Positions 24,479 through 38,360 of a stretch of DNA of 38,870 nucleotides are shown in pieces. A program made the position numbers and the translations under genes. The stretch is from Lutispora sp. (GTDB lineage Bacteria > Bacillota > Clostridia > Lutisporales > Lutisporaceae). The stretch's first letter is position 1. The number at the start of each line of letters is the position of its first letter. Under the pieces are notes generated by a model. The model ran no database searches and had not been told where the DNA came from. It saw only the letters and a program-made list of their open reading frames with translations. The DNA lies in assembly GCA_028709965.1 (NCBI GenBank), contig JAQUTA010000010.1, positions 1 to 38,870 on the forward strand. Direction: 5' to 3'.

Positions 24479-26560
24479 TTACTCTTTTTCTCTTTCTAAA
24501 TTAGCAGCTTCTATAACTTTTTGAGCTATCTGAGCAGGAACTTCTTCATATCTTACAAATTTCATACTGAAGCTTCCTCTTGCCTGAGTCATAGATCTTA
24601 AGTCAGTTGCGTATTTGAACATCTCGGACAAGGGTGCTTCTGCTGTAACTTTTTGAAGCTTTCCAGCAGGTTCCATGCCAAGAACTCTTCCTCTTTTTTT
24701 GTTTAGGTCACCTATAATGTCTCCCATGTACTGATCGGGAACAATTACTTCTACGCTGTATATAGGCTCCAATAAAACTGGACCTGCACTTGCCACACCT
24801 TTTTTATAAGCCAAGGATGCCGCAATTCTAAAAGGCATTTCAGCAGAATCTACCGGGTGGAAAGATCCGTCATATAAAGTACATCTCAGGTTAACTACCG
24901 GATATCCGGCTAATACTCCTTCTACCGTACATTCTCTTAGTCCCTTTTCAACAGCTGGTATATAGGATCTTGGAACTGCACCACCAACTACCTTATCTAC
25001 AAATTCAAATTCTGTTTCTCCATCCAAAATAGGTTCAAATTCAACCCATACATGTCCATATTGTCCGTGTCCACCTGATTGCTTCTTGTGCTTTCCTTCT
25101 GCCTTTGCAGACTTTTTGATAGTCTCTCTATATGGAATCTTAGGATCTTTGATCAATACATCTATTCCAAATTTGTTAAATAGTTTCTTCGTCACTATCT
25201 CAAGATGCTGCTCTCCTATGCCGGATATAAGAGTTTGTCTTGTTTCTGCATTCTTTTCAACCTTTAAAGTAGGGTCCTCTTCCATAAGTCTTTGGAGTCC
25301 GCCTCCTATTTTATCTTCGTCCCCTTTGGATTTAGGTTCTATAGCCATAGCAATATTAGGTTCTGGAAATTTCAGTGCATCAAAAATTACCGGGTTAGCT
25401 GCATCACATAATGTATCTCCGGTAGTTGTAAACTGCAGCTTTGCAACAGCTCCAATATCTCCTGCCACAAGCTTTGTCATAGGAATCTGTTTCTTGCCTC
25501 TTTGAAGGGATAATCCACTTAGCCTCTCTTTTTTCTCTTTATTAGAATTAAGAACTTCACCATCTGGGCTTATGGAACCTGACATTACCTTAAACATAGA
25601 AATTTTACCTACAAAGGGATCTGCTACAGTCTTAAATACCTGAGCACTGAAAGGAAGGCTTGAATCATACTTTCGGTTTTCTTCTTCACCAGATTTAACA
25701 TTCTTTAATTTATATTCTCCAACATCAGAAGGTGATGGGAAAAATCTATCTATTGTATTCATCAGAGCTACAATTCCTATATTCTTTACGGCAGAACCAC
25801 AGAGAACCGGAATAACATCTCCGCTTATAACTCCAAGTCTTAAGCCTTTTACTATTTCATCTTTACTGAGCTCTTCACCGCCAAAATACTTTTCCATCAG
25901 TTCTTCATCTGTCTGAGCAGCAGCTTCAATTATCATATTTCTGTATTCTTCTATATCAGCTTCATAACTCGAAGGCACTTCCCCTTCAACTACCTTATTC
26001 CCTTCCATGGTTCTAGCTTTCATGTCAATAAGGTCTATAATACCTTTAAAGCTGGATTCTGCACCAATAGGAAGCACCAATGGAACTAATTTATTTCCAA
26101 AAACTTCTCTCAACTGTTCAAATACTTTAGAGAAGTTTGCATTTTCCCTATCCATTTTATTAATAAAAAACAAAGAAGGCATTCCTTTATCATTGACAAG
26201 ATCCCAAGCTTTTTCTGCACCTACTTCAACGCCGGATACGCTGTCAACAGGAATTACTGCGCCATCGCATACCTTAAGACTTGCGACTACCTCGCCTACG
26301 AAATCAAAGTAGCCTGGGGTGTCTATAGCATTAATTCTTATGTCCTTCCAATCGCATGGAGCCACTGCTGCACTTATGGAAATCTGCCTTTTAATTTCTT
26401 CCGGATCAAAATCTAAAGTAGTTGTGCCATCGTCAACTTTACCAAATCTGTCCAATACTCCTGTGTTGAAAAGCATAGCCTCTGCAATCGTAGTTTTACC
26501 TGCACTGGCGTGGCCTAGTAGACAAACGTTTCTCAAGTTTTCGGTTTTATATTCTTTCAT
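24479..26560 (-). CDS. Elongation factor G-like GTPase (EF-G paralogue)
   Basis: 693 residues with the five-domain EF-G layout. The GTPase has G1 GHASAGKTT, G3 DTPGYFDFVGEV and G4 NKMD. Unlike canonical FusA, the G1 loop has His-Ala-Ser before GKT and the switch I core reads PEEIKRQISISA rather than the usual ERGITI form. These are marks of the EF-G-like subfamily (Thermus EF-G-2 type). Domain IV is present (SGGHGQYGHVWVEFEP) and so is domain V (EPIYSVEVIVPDQYMGDIIG). Its role is uncertain, since translocation is probably done by a separate fusA near the ribosomal operons. The RBS is GGGGG before ATG 26560. It is divergent from the aminotransferase gene. Confidence 0.93.
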   Translation of the reverse strand: MKEYKTENLRNVCLLGHASAGKTTIAEAMLFNTGVLDRFGKVDDGTTTLDFDPEEIKRQISISAAVAPCDWKDIRINAIDTPGYFDFVGEVVASLKVCDGAVIPVDSVSGVEVGAEKAWDLVNDKGMPSLFFINKMDRENANFSKVFEQLREVFGNKLVPLVLPIGAESSFKGIIDLIDMKARTMEGNKVVEGEVPSSYEADIEEYRNMIIEAAAQTDEELMEKYFGGEELSKDEIVKGLRLGVISGDVIPVLCGSAVKNIGIVALMNTIDRFFPSPSDVGEYKLKNVKSGEEENRKYDSSLPFSAQVFKTVADPFVGKISMFKVMSGSISPDGEVLNSNKEKKERLSGLSLQRGKKQIPMTKLVAGDIGAVAKLQFTTTGDTLCDAANPVIFDALKFPEPNIAMAIEPKSKGDEDKIGGGLQRLMEEDPTLKVEKNAETRQTLISGIGEQHLEIVTKKLFNKFGIDVLIKDPKIPYRETIKKSAKAEGKHKKQSGGHGQYGHVWVEFEPILDGETEFEFVDKVVGGAVPRSYIPAVEKGLRECTVEGVLAGYPVVNLRCTLYDGSFHPVDSAEMPFRIAASLAYKKGVASAGPVLLEPIYSVEVIVPDQYMGDIIGDLNKKRGRVLGMEPAGKLQKVTAEAPLSEMFKYATDLRSMTQARGSFSMKFVRYEEVPAQIAQKVIEAANLEREKE

Positions 26561-26730
26561 AATGAATTCCCCCTTATCAGGTTATTTTATGTTGAGTACA
26601 TACTTGACCTTATTCTACTTTATTAAGTATATACTAAATTTACAGAATAATAAATTTATATTTTAATCCGTATTTTAATTTTATCTGTATCTGATGTAAA
26701 AGTAAAGGAAAAAATGTAAAACAAGAGGCA

Positions 26731-26760
26731 TTGACGAGAACTATGCAAAAAGGTTAGAAT
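26731..26760 (+). promoter_or_regulatory. Promoter of the aminotransferase-degV operon
   Basis: TTGACG (26731-26736), 18 bases, TAGAAT (26755-26760), 40 bases before ATG 26800. A plausible sigma-A promoter for the rightward pair. Confidence 0.55.
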
Positions 26761-26799
26761 AAAGTTGAAATATAAATATAAATGCTTTGAGGTGATGTT

Positions 26800-28041
26800 A
26801 TGATAAATTCTATGGTGGCAAAACATGCGCTATGGCCAAAGGAAGATGATGCAATCTTCGGACTCGCAGCTAAAGCAAAAGAAGCAATCAAAAAATATGG
26901 GGCAGATAAAGTAATAGATTCTACATTAGGAGCATTGGCGGATGATAACGGAAATTTAATATGCATGAAAACTGTATACGATGAATTGAAGTCTATGCCA
27001 AATGCAGAAATAGCAGCCTATGCAATGGTTGCTGGGCAGCCTGCTTTTTTAGAGGCTGTACAAAAGGCATGTTTCAGAGAGTTTAGACCGGACGCTTATA
27101 TAAAAGCAGTGGCTACTCCGGGAGGAAGCGGTTCAGTTAAACATGCTATCTGCAATTATTCTAATCCCGGTGATTCAATATTAGTATGTGATTGGTTTTG
27201 GAAACCATATGTTACTATTTCAGAAGAAATAGGAAGGAATGTTGTTAATTATCAATTATTCAATGATAAAAATGAATTTAATATTGAATCATTCAAAGAA
27301 AACTTTGAGTTGCTTTTAAACAAGCAAAAAAGATTAGTTACAATAATTAATAGTCCTGCTCAAAATCCTACAGGATATAGTTTGACTGACGAAGAATGGA
27401 AGCAAGTATTAGACATAATGAAAGAAAATGCAAAGAATGAAGAAAATAAAATAATATTACTTGTGGACGTAGCATACATAGATTTCGCCGGCAAAGGAAA
27501 TGAAAAAAGAAAGTTTTTCACCCAATTTTCTAACCTTCCTGAAAATATATTTACAATCATTGGATATAGCTTATCCAAAGGCTATACTATGTATGGGATG
27601 AGACTGGGTGCAGCTATAGGCATCTCTTCAAACGAGGATATAGCAGATGAATTTTACTACTCATGCATGCATTCGGGCAGAGCTAATTGGTCAAACTGCA
27701 ATAGAGGCGCTATGGAAGTTATGACGAGAATATCAAATGATATAAATAAATCAGAAGCATACGAAGCTGAAAAAGCCGGATATAAAGCTATGCTTCAAAG
27801 AAGAGCAGATACATTTGTAAAAGCATCTCAAGATGCAGGTTTGGAAATACTTCCATACAGAGATGGCTTTTTTATAAGCATACCATGCAATAATGCAAAA
27901 GCAGTAAGTGATAAACTAATGAATGAAAATTTATTTTTGATACCATTGAAAAAAGGTTTAAGATTTGCGGTATGCGCTGTTTCAGAAGAAAAATGCAAAA
28001 AAGCCCCAGAAATGATTAAAAAGGCTATGGCTAGAATTTAG
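26800..28041 (+). CDS. PLP-dependent aminotransferase, class I/II
   Basis: 413 residues, fold type I. Visible motifs: cofactor-phosphate glycine-rich turn VATPGGSGSVKHAI (about 108-121), substrate segment NSPAQNPTGYSL (about 185-196), the cofactor-ring aspartate in LLVDVAYIDF, and the Schiff-base lysine in IGYSLSKGYTMYGMRLG (about residue 262). The substrate cannot be read from sequence; an aromatic or aspartate-type amino-acid aminotransferase is likely. The RBS is GAGGTGAT. It is 29 bases before degV and probably co-transcribed. Confidence 0.9.
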   Translation: MINSMVAKHALWPKEDDAIFGLAAKAKEAIKKYGADKVIDSTLGALADDNGNLICMKTVYDELKSMPNAEIAAYAMVAGQPAFLEAVQKACFREFRPDAYIKAVATPGGSGSVKHAICNYSNPGDSILVCDWFWKPYVTISEEIGRNVVNYQLFNDKNEFNIESFKENFELLLNKQKRLVTIINSPAQNPTGYSLTDEEWKQVLDIMKENAKNEENKIILLVDVAYIDFAGKGNEKRKFFTQFSNLPENIFTIIGYSLSKGYTMYGMRLGAAIGISSNEDIADEFYYSCMHSGRANWSNCNRGAMEVMTRISNDINKSEAYEAEKAGYKAMLQRRADTFVKASQDAGLEILPYRDGFFISIPCNNAKAVSDKLMNENLFLIPLKKGLRFAVCAVSEEKCKKAPEMIKKAMARI

Positions 28042-28070
28042 TTAAAATACATATAAAGCGAGGAATGTAA

Positions 28071-28925
28071 ATGGACAGTATAAGCGAGAAAATTGCCCTG
28101 ATTACCGATAGCAGCTGTGATTTGCCAGTAGAAATAATAAAAGAACATTCAATTTTTACCCTTCCTTTAAGAGTAATATATCCTGATAAGGAATATAGCG
28201 ATGGCATTGATATTACACCCCAAGAGGTATATGACAGAATGCCCAACGAAATACCCAAGACCTCTATGGCCTCTCCTTCTGATTGTGCAACTTTGCTTGA
28301 GTCCCTAAGAAACCAAGGAATCAGGAATATCTTGTCCGTAAACATTTCTAGCGGCTTGAGTGGAACCTTTGATATGGTCAAAATGGTAAGTAAAGATTTT
28401 CCCGATTTAAATATTATCGCTATAGACTCCAAGAACTTGTCCATGGGACTTGGATTCATGGTCTATGAAGCTGCTAAAATGATTTCCGAAGGTTTAAAAA
28501 TTGATGAGATCAAGGAAAAGGTAATAGCACTAAGAGAAAAAATTAAGATATTTTATTGCATTCCTATATTGGAATACTTAAAAAAAGGCGGCAGAATAAA
28601 TACTGTAGCAGCAACAATTGGTGATATAATGGATATTAAACCCATCATATCCGTAAATGAAGAAGGCAAGTATTATAGCCACGCTAAAGTTCGGGGAAGA
28701 AAAAAATCCTTAGATAAGCTAGTAGAAATTGCAAAGGAAATTTCCGAAGGGCATATGGTAAATCTGGCTGTCATGCACGGAAATGCGGAAATCGAGGCAG
28801 TTAAGATAAAGAACACTTTATCAGAGCTTCCCAATGTAAAGGAAATTGTATTTGGTCAAATAGGACCTGCACTCGGAGTTCACACGGGACCAGGACTTGT
28901 AGGAGTATGTGTCCACATAATATAA
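28071..28925 (+). CDS. DegV-family fatty-acid-binding protein
   Basis: 284 residues. The family signature ALITDSSCDLPVEII opens the protein; TSMASPSDCATLLESL and LSVNISSGLSGTFDMVKM follow, giving the conserved TS and SxxSGT residues that hold the fatty-acid head group. The C-terminal domain has the KPIISVNEEGKYY and GPALGVHTGPGLVGV motifs. Homologues (FakB) present fatty acids to a FakA kinase; no kinase gene is near, so the exact role is open. It is the second gene of the aminotransferase operon. Confidence 0.93.
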   Translation: MDSISEKIALITDSSCDLPVEIIKEHSIFTLPLRVIYPDKEYSDGIDITPQEVYDRMPNEIPKTSMASPSDCATLLESLRNQGIRNILSVNISSGLSGTFDMVKMVSKDFPDLNIIAIDSKNLSMGLGFMVYEAAKMISEGLKIDEIKEKVIALREKIKIFYCIPILEYLKKGGRINTVAATIGDIMDIKPIISVNEEGKYYSHAKVRGRKKSLDKLVEIAKEISEGHMVNLAVMHGNAEIEAVKIKNTLSELPNVKEIVFGQIGPALGVHTGPGLVGVCVHII

Positions 28926-28960
28926 ATAAATGTATGTTAGCCGAGTCCAGCGATAAAAAT

Positions 28961-28998
28961 AGATTATAACATAGGCTCATGTTATAATCTATTTTTTT
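28961..28998 (+). terminator. Terminator after degV
   Basis: AGATTATAACAT (28961-28972), loop AGGCTC, ATGTTATAATCT (28979-28990), then seven T. It closes the aminotransferase-degV unit. Confidence 0.92.
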
Positions 28999-29089
28999 GC
29001 ATCAACCTGATATGCCTTACAATCTTGTAACACTTCTCATCATAACCTAATATACTAAAATATCATTGCATATCAGCGGAGGTCACAAA

Positions 29090-29665
29090 ATGACTATACT
29101 ACCTGCATTATTGTTTGCTTTATCAGCAAATATGGATAATTTCACAGTGGGAATTGCTTATGGGGCAAAGAAAATCAAGATAGGAATATTAAGCAATATG
29201 ATCATAGCTATCATAACCGGTTTTGGGACATTATTATCCATGTCCCTAGGTTTGTTTATCAACAAACTCATATCACAGAAGCTTGGTAATATTCTTGGCT
29301 CTTCAATGTTAATAATTATGGGTTTATACTTATTAATTGATTTTTTCAAGAATAATCACAAGGACACCCTCCTTAAAAATCCGGAAAAAGCAGATGAGAA
29401 TAATTCAGGAGACATAGATACGAAGGAAGCGGTAATACTAGCCTTAGCTTTGGCTATGAATAATGTAAGCCTTGGCATCGGTGCCAGCATTACCGGACTA
29501 AATATCCTATATACCACGCTTTGCACAACATTGCTTAGCATGATTTCTATAATATTTGGCTTTAGTATCGGGAAAAGTTATTTTTCAGCTCTTCTAGGAA
29601 AATATGCGCCGCTCGCATCAGCATTAGTTATAATTTTGTTAGGAATTCATGAAATGTTTATGTAA
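29090..29665 (+). CDS. ytaF: Sporulation membrane protein YtaF / MntP-like family
   Basis: 191 residues with six predicted membrane helices in two similar halves: FALSANMDNFTVGIAYGAKK in the first half and LALAMNNVSLGIGASITG in the second, the repeated small-residue and Asp/Asn motif of the family. MntP relatives export manganese; YtaF is named as a sporulation membrane protein and its function is not known. The start 29090 has GGAGG 7 bases upstream; an earlier TTG (29066) is rejected. A central polar linker (KNPEKADENNSGDIDTKE) joins the halves. Confidence 0.85.
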   Translation: MTILPALLFALSANMDNFTVGIAYGAKKIKIGILSNMIIAIITGFGTLLSMSLGLFINKLISQKLGNILGSSMLIIMGLYLLIDFFKNNHKDTLLKNPEKADENNSGDIDTKEAVILALALAMNNVSLGIGASITGLNILYTTLCTTLLSMISIIFGFSIGKSYFSALLGKYAPLASALVIILLGIHEMFM

Positions 29666-29667
29666 AA

Positions 29668-29692
29668 AAGAGCGGATTAACCGCTCTTCCTA
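29668..29692. terminator. Bidirectional terminator between ytaF and PFOR
   Basis: AAGAGCGG (29668-29675), loop ATTAA, CCGCTCTT (29681-29688), flanked by A and T runs. It serves the convergent ytaF and PFOR genes. Confidence 0.85.
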
Positions 29693-33301
<3,609 letters not shown>

Positions 33302-33396
33302 TTTTAGATATTAAAAAAAACGATAAGTCATCCATATATATACAACATTTTATTGGAGCATATCACAATTTCAATATTACTATTCATTTTATAAAG

Positions 33397-33427
33397 TAAG
33401 GTCAGTGCCTGATGGACACTGACCTTA
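33397..33427 (-). terminator. Terminator after rubrerythrin
   Basis: TAAGGTCAGTG (33397-33407) pairs with CACTGACCTTA (33417-33427), loop of 9. On the minus strand the downstream tract is only moderately T-rich. It separates rubrerythrin from PFOR. Confidence 0.65.
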
Positions 33428-33443
33428 TCAATAATTTTAATTT

Positions 33444-33992
33444 TTATTTTCCAAAATGTCTGTCTAATAATCCTTTGAATGCCATTCCATGTCTTGCTTC
33501 GTCTTTACACATTTCATGTACTGTATCATGTATAGCATCATAATTAAGCTGCTTTGCTCTAGTTGCCAAATCCTTTTTGCCTTTGCAAGCACCGTATTCA
33601 GCTTCAACTCTCATCTCTAGATTTTTCTTAGTATCAGCAACTACTACTTCACCCAAAAGCTCTGCAAATTTAGCAGCATGCTCTGCCTCTTCAAAAGCAA
33701 TTCTCTTATAAGCCTCTGCAACTTCGGGGAAACCTTCTCTGTCTGCCTGACGGCTCATTGCTAAGTACATGCCTACTTCTGTGCATTCTCCCATGAAGTT
33801 TGCTCTTAAGCCTTCAATAACTTCCGGATCTACATCCTTTGCTACACCAATTCTATGTTCATCTGCCCACTGCAAACTTTCATTTGACTGCTCTACAAAT
33901 TTTTCCTTTGGAGCTTTGCATTGGGGACAAAAATCTGGAGCATTCTCCCCTTCATGAACATATCCACAAATTGTACATACAAACTTTTTCAT
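33444..33992 (-). CDS. Reverse-type rubrerythrin (rubredoxin domain first)
   Basis: 182 residues. The rubredoxin-like iron site comes first ([22 protein letters not shown], residues about 4-25), then a ferritin-like four-helix domain with the di-iron ligands ([49 protein letters not shown]). Classic rubrerythrins have the rubredoxin domain at the C-terminus; this swapped order is the reverse rubrerythrin of Clostridia, which reduces peroxide and oxygen. The RBS is GGAGG before ATG 33992. It lies between nrdJ and PFOR; protection of oxygen-sensitive enzymes is a sensible inference. Confidence 0.93.
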   Translation of the reverse strand: MKKFVCTICGYVHEGENAPDFCPQCKAPKEKFVEQSNESLQWADEHRIGVAKDVDPEVIEGLRANFMGECTEVGMYLAMSRQADREGFPEVAEAYKRIAFEEAEHAAKFAELLGEVVVADTKKNLEMRVEAEYGACKGKKDLATRAKQLNYDAIHDTVHEMCKDEARHGMAFKGLLDRHFGK

Positions 33993-34194
33993 TAAATTAT
34001 ACCTCCATATTATGTTTCTTTATTTCTAAGCTTAAACTTACAACAATATTAATATACTATAAAATAGATAAATTTAGAAATCGAAATAATACTATATAAC
34101 CAAAACAGCTACTTATTGCTCTCGTATTATCTATTTTTCCTTTATTTTATATGTTTAATTATTATTTCTTGATAATTGTTATTATTTATATTGC

Positions 34195-37100
34195 TTAACC
34201 ACATTTGGAAAAGCCGCAATTCATGCAGATCATACATCCGCCTTCATGCTGAATCTTAGAACCGCATTCAGGGCAAAATTTCAGCTTCGCCCAATCTATA
34301 ATATCCCCGTCAATAGTCGCAGAGGTTTCACCTGCAGCTACTGTGCTATGGCTGCACTGAGTGGAGCATAAGGAGCAATTGCCTCCGCAGCCTAAATTAC
34401 TTTTTTCAATGGCTGAAGTCAATTCCTCTATAGTCTCTACATCCTTTACTTCCACCTGCATATTCAATACTTTTTCAAGAGCTCTTCCAATAGCATCTGG
34501 ACAGGATAGCACCTTTAAACCTTTTTGGCGCAAGGTAGAATGACATCTTATGCCTCTTAGTTGACCTATAATTTCTTTAATATCCACGCCTGCTCTTAGG
34601 GCTATTGATATTAATCTGCTAGTTGCTTCAGACTGAGATGGGCATCCTCCGGCTCTTCCTAGGTTAGTGAATACTTCACATATTCCGTCTTCATCAGAGT
34701 TTACTGTTATATAAAGATTGCCACAGCCTATCTTAACCTTCTCGGTCATTCCTATAGTTAGTTCTGGTCTAACTCTTGCAGTAAGACTTTTTTGCTCGTC
34801 TGCTTGAGTTTCTTTTGGCTTCCCACCATCCTCCTTATTAACAGCTCCAATATTTAATACCTGTGAGTCTCGGCTTCCATCGCGATATATTGTAACTCCC
34901 TTACATCCTAGTTTATATGCAAGTATATAAACCTTTCTAACATCCTCTTTTGTGGCCTCATTTCTAAAATTAACGGTTTTTGATACCGCATTATCTGTAT
35001 ATTTCTGGAACATAGCCTGCATTTTTATATGCCAAATCGGATCTATATCATGAGCTGTTCCAAAAACTCTTCTTACGTCCTCAGGAATCTCTTTCATGTG
35101 CCTCACAGAACCAAGCTTTGCTATCTTTCTCATCAGCTCTACGCTATAGAAGCCTCTCTCTTTTGCTACTTTCTCAAATAATGGGTTGACTTCAGGCAAC
35201 TCATCATTATCCATAACATTCCTGATAAAGGATACAGCAAAAAGTGGCTCGACACCGCTGGATATTCCTGCAATTATTGATATGGTGCCTGTAGGAGCTA
35301 TGGTAGTCGTTGTAGCATTTCTCAGTTTCATACCTTTATCGGCAAATATGCTTTTATTGAAGGTGGGGAAAGTGCCTCGTACTTCTGCCAATTTTATTGA
35401 AGCTTGCTTGGATCTTTCATTTATAAAGTTCATTACTGATTCGGCAGTTTTTATACCTTCCTCTGAATCGTATGGAATTCCAAGTTCAATAAGCATGTCA
35501 GCAAATCCCATTACCCCTAAACCAATTTTTCTTGTGTTTTTCGTCATCTCATCGATTCTTGCCAAAGGATATTTGTTTACCTCTATGACATTATCAAGAA
35601 AATGTACTGATGTATCTACTAGATCTCCTAATTTTTCATAATCTATGTATGTTCCTTTGTTATTCCTACCCACACAGGCTACAAGATTTATTGAGCCAAG
35701 ATTGCAGGATTCATATGGGAGCAAGGGCTGTTCTCCACAATTGTGGACATAAATGCCATTTGCATCAAAAGCATTTATGCCTGGTACCTGAACATCATAT
35801 ACGTCACAGGATCCCAGTTCCATAATATCCTTGACTGAGGCAACAAAGCGCTCTTTATTTAGTGAACGCTTATAATTACCCAAAGCTTCCTTTAATCGGT
35901 TCTGCTTTTTACTATCGCTAAATCCAATTATTTCATAGAATGTATGCAAATTGTCACCCGATATCATCAACTCATGTCCGCTGTTTGTCTCGTATTCTTT
36001 ACTTCCACCCTTTCCATTCGGCATAGACTTCAGCGTCGATGTTTTTCTATTTGAATATATTTGTGAAGCAATACCTAACCTAGCAAGCATTCTTTGAACT
36101 ATATGCAAAGCATTTAAATCCCTCTGCCACAGTCTTATTGATACACCTTTGTCTTGTGTTCCTATAACTGTACCATCAGCATCAAACAAGCCTCTTAAGA
36201 ATCCGCAATAAAAATCATAGCCAGCCTTTTCAACCTCGGTGTTTAGCTTCTTTTCACCCGGCATAATACCATATTCTCCAGCTAAATCTCTTATTGCAGC
36301 CATTTTGATGCGATGTTCTTGTCTTTCCTCAATAACTGATTGAAAACCCTTAAAATCTGAACGATGAGGCAATGTAAAAGCTGCTTCACCGGCTGCTTTT
36401 AGCATAGATTCTGCCTCTTCATCATTGCCCCAGATACTTATTACTCCTCCATCCTTTTTTAATGTACCATCCCCCAATAAAAGACCTAAAATATAACCCT
36501 CTTCATGGCTGCCATTGCCAGTCCATTTTACTCCTCTATTGTTTGATAGGACAATTTTGTCCTCCAGCTTTATTTCACCTGCCGGTTTCCACACCTCTTC
36601 AATATTAAAGCGGGTCATTTTCTCAACAGTACGGATTAGATGATCCTTTGTTACAGTAATTTCATAACCTCTGTCAGTGCATATCTTTATTACATCCTTA
36701 TTTCCTGTTTTGAAGAAGCCTTTGCTATCGGAATCGTAAAATTTACCATTTAAAGCTAGTTTAATTTGCTGTCCCAATATATCTTTAACCTGTTTGGATC
36801 CATTGTTTGTAAGGACCCATGTATCGCCTGTAACACAAGGATTGGTGCTCTCTATTTCGCCCAATTCAGGCACTACATTGTCTCTGTTCATTCTATCTAA
36901 AAAAATAATTCCTGGTTCACCATTATTCCAAGCCATATCTATAATAAGCTCAAATACTTCATTAGCTTTAAGCTTTCCCTTAACTTCCTTTGTGTGAGGC
37001 TCTATCAGTTCATATTCTTCGCCTTTTTCAACGGCTTCCATGAATTTTTCAGTTATTCCTACACTTATATTAAAATTAGTTATCTCTTTATCATTCTTTT

Positions 37101-37644
37101 TGCATTGGATAAATTCAAGTATATCCGGGTGATCAACTCTTAAAATGCCCATATTGGCACCTCTTCTCACTCCACCTTGCTTAACAGCTTCGGTAGCAGA
37201 GTTGAAGACCTTCATAAAACTTATAGGACCGGAAGCTACTCCTCCTGTAGAATTAACAGAAGAACCTTTGCTTCTGAGGCGGCTAAAGCTAAAACCTGTA
37301 CCACCACCACTTTTATGTATTATTGCAGCATACTTAATAGCATCGAATATGCCCTCCATGGAATCTTCCACTGGGATCACAAAACAAGCGGAAAGCTGTC
37401 CTAATTCTCGTCCTGCATTCATCAATGTTGGTGAATTTGGTAAAAAGTCTAAATTGGACATTATACTATAGAACTTTTCTTCCAGCTCATTAGTATCTTT
37501 ATCCGGTTCAAATATTTTATCAGCCCCTGCTATAAATGAAGAAACTCTTTTAAACAAACCTTCAGGAGTTTCTATGACATTTCCTTCTTCATCTTTCGCC
37601 AAATATCGTCTTTCCAATACCTTAATTCCATTCTCCGATATCAT
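34195..37644 (-). CDS. nrdJ: Adenosylcobalamin-dependent (class II) ribonucleotide reductase with intein
   Basis: 1,149 residues, of which 366 are an intein, leaving about 783 of reductase. It reduces ribonucleotides using a cobalamin-generated thiyl radical. Motifs: [33 protein letters not shown], the catalytic-loop NP^[17 protein letters not shown] (interrupted at the caret by the intein), [20 protein letters not shown] and [20 protein letters not shown]. The C-terminus has a TSCPD-type domain ([14 protein letters not shown]) and Cys-rich redox/zinc tails ([25 protein letters not shown]). The start is ATG 37644 or TTG 37647; GGAGG is 8 bases before the TTG. Two NrdR boxes cover the promoter. 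Confidence 0.96.
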   Translation of the reverse strand: MISENGIKVLERRYLAKDEEGNVIETPEGLFKRVSSFIAGADKIFEPDKDTNELEEKFYSIMSNLDFLPNSPTLMNAGRELGQLSACFVIPVEDSMEGIFDAIKYAAIIHKSGGGTGFSFSRLRSKGSSVNSTGGVASGPISFMKVFNSATEAVKQGGVRRGANMGILRVDHPDILEFIQCKKNDKEITNFNISVGITEKFMEAVEKGEEYELIEPHTKEVKGKLKANEVFELIIDMAWNNGEPGIIFLDRMNRDNVVPELGEIESTNPCVTGDTWVLTNNGSKQVKDILGQQIKLALNGKFYDSDSKGFFKTGNKDVIKICTDRGYEITVTKDHLIRTVEKMTRFNIEEVWKPAGEIKLEDKIVLSNNRGVKWTGNGSHEEGYILGLLLGDGTLKKDGGVISIWGNDEEAESMLKAAGEAAFTLPHRSDFKGFQSVIEERQEHRIKMAAIRDLAGEYGIMPGEKKLNTEVEKAGYDFYCGFLRGLFDADGTVIGTQDKGVSIRLWQRDLNALHIVQRMLARLGIASQIYSNRKTSTLKSMPNGKGGSKEYETNSGHELMISGDNLHTFYEIIGFSDSKKQNRLKEALGNYKRSLNKERFVASVKDIMELGSCDVYDVQVPGINAFDANGIYVHNCGEQPLLPYESCNLGSINLVACVGRNNKGTYIDYEKLGDLVDTSVHFLDNVIEVNKYPLARIDEMTKNTRKIGLGVMGFADMLIELGIPYDSEEGIKTAESVMNFINERSKQASIKLAEVRGTFPTFNKSIFADKGMKLRNATTTTIAPTGTISIIAGISSGVEPLFAVSFIRNVMDNDELPEVNPLFEKVAKERGFYSVELMRKIAKLGSVRHMKEIPEDVRRVFGTAHDIDPIWHIKMQAMFQKYTDNAVSKTVNFRNEATKEDVRKVYILAYKLGCKGVTIYRDGSRDSQVLNIGAVNKEDGGKPKETQADEQKSLTARVRPELTIGMTEKVKIGCGNLYITVNSDEDGICEVFTNLGRAGGCPSQSEATSRLISIALRAGVDIKEIIGQLRGIRCHSTLRQKGLKVLSCPDAIGRALEKVLNMQVEVKDVETIEELTSAIEKSNLGCGGNCSLCSTQCSHSTVAAGETSATIDGDIIDWAKLKFCPECGSKIQHEGGCMICMNCGFSKCG
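35740..36837 (-). other. Intein with LAGLIDADG homing endonuclease, inserted in nrdJ
   Basis: 366 residues in frame, about residues 270-635 of the protein. The first residue is Cys in [21 protein letters not shown] (block A), block B is [10 protein letters not shown] with the TxxH motif, the endonuclease repeats are [12 protein letters not shown] and [12 protein letters not shown], block F is [10 protein letters not shown] and block G is NGIYVHN followed by extein Cys. All splicing residues are intact, so splicing should restore NPCGEQPL. The endonuclease repeats have acidic residues in place, so homing may still work. Confidence 0.95.
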
Positions 37645-37661
37645 CAAAATATCGACCTCCC

Positions 37662-37730
37662 TAACAATCTATAGTGTATCTTATAATTCTGAACACTATA
37701 TATTGTATCATAAACAATTTCCCACTACAA
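37662..37730 (-). promoter_or_regulatory. nrdJ promoter with two tandem NrdR boxes
   Basis: Promoter: TTGTAG (37730-37725), 17 bases, TACAAT (37707-37702). NrdR-like box 1 ATACAATATATAGTGT (37708-37693) overlaps the -10; box 2 ACACTATAGATTGTTA (37677-37662) lies 15 bases downstream. Against the known consensus ACACWATATATWGTGT they match at 15 and 13 of 16 positions, and the 31-base centre spacing is typical of NrdR sites, where ATP/dATP-sensing NrdR represses reductase genes. Confidence 0.85.
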
Positions 37731-37825
37731 AATGACTTTAGTACTAATTATATTATTTTAGCTCATTTTCTACTTAATTTGATAAGCTTACTCTGTTTAT
37801 CTCTTCTTAGTAAAATTCGAAAAAA

Positions 37826-37848
37826 ATTAGCGCTTTTTAAGCGCTAAT
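37826..37848 (-). terminator. Terminator of the thioredoxin-like gene
   Basis: ATTAGCGCTT (37826-37835), loop TTT, AAGCGCTAAT (37839-37848); on the minus strand followed by a run of T. It overlaps the stop codon of the gene. Confidence 0.85.
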
Positions 37849-38334
37849 TAATATCTTCAACAATTCCTCTGCAGTCTCAGGAATAAGCTTTCCTGCTTTG
37901 TATTTCATGTTTATTTTTGAGCCTTCTAATGTCTCGATGTCAGCAGTTTTAACCATATCTATCTTTTCTATAAAGGCTCCTTTAACATTGAAACCCGCAT
38001 CCATCATTATAAAGGTCGGTACTTTCAGCTTGCCGTTCTCTTTATAACTATCCAATTCATCTTTTACGTCATCTCTTGTAACCAGCCTAAGGTTTATCTT
38101 ATTGTTTAAGCTTATCATTTTTTCTAAAACGGCAAGATTAATATGGCAATCCGGACACCAAGGCTCCACAACTCCCAAAATATTAATTTCATTTTCCAAT
38201 GACATTATCTTTTCTTTAACTTCATCCTTTATTTCCATGGGTATGTAATACTTCATGAATTTGCGCCTATTGTCTTCATCTACATTAAACATATAGCTTC
38301 TAAAGTTTAGACCAGAATCAAATAATTTTTTCAT
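37837..38334 (-). CDS. Thioredoxin-family protein (CPDC active site)
   Basis: About 165 residues. A long N-terminal helical part leads to a thioredoxin-like fold with VVEPWCPDCHINLAVL (active site WCPDC, about residue 60) and the cis-proline region KLKVPTFIMMD. Thioredoxins usually have CGPC, so CPDC marks a bacterial thioredoxin-like group often annotated only as thioredoxin family. The substrate is unknown. The start at 38334 (MKKLFDSG) has AGGTGA just upstream; an upstream in-frame GTG is not needed. It follows the DUF6199-like gene by 26 bases. Confidence 0.85.
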   Translation of the reverse strand: MKKLFDSGLNFRSYMFNVDEDNRRKFMKYYIPMEIKDEVKEKIMSLENEINILGVVEPWCPDCHINLAVLEKMISLNNKINLRLVTRDDVKDELDSYKENGKLKVPTFIMMDAGFNVKGAFIEKIDMVKTADIETLEGSKINMKYKAGKLIPETAEELLKILISA

Positions 38335-38360
38335 ATAAATCACCTGCATTTTCATATTCT

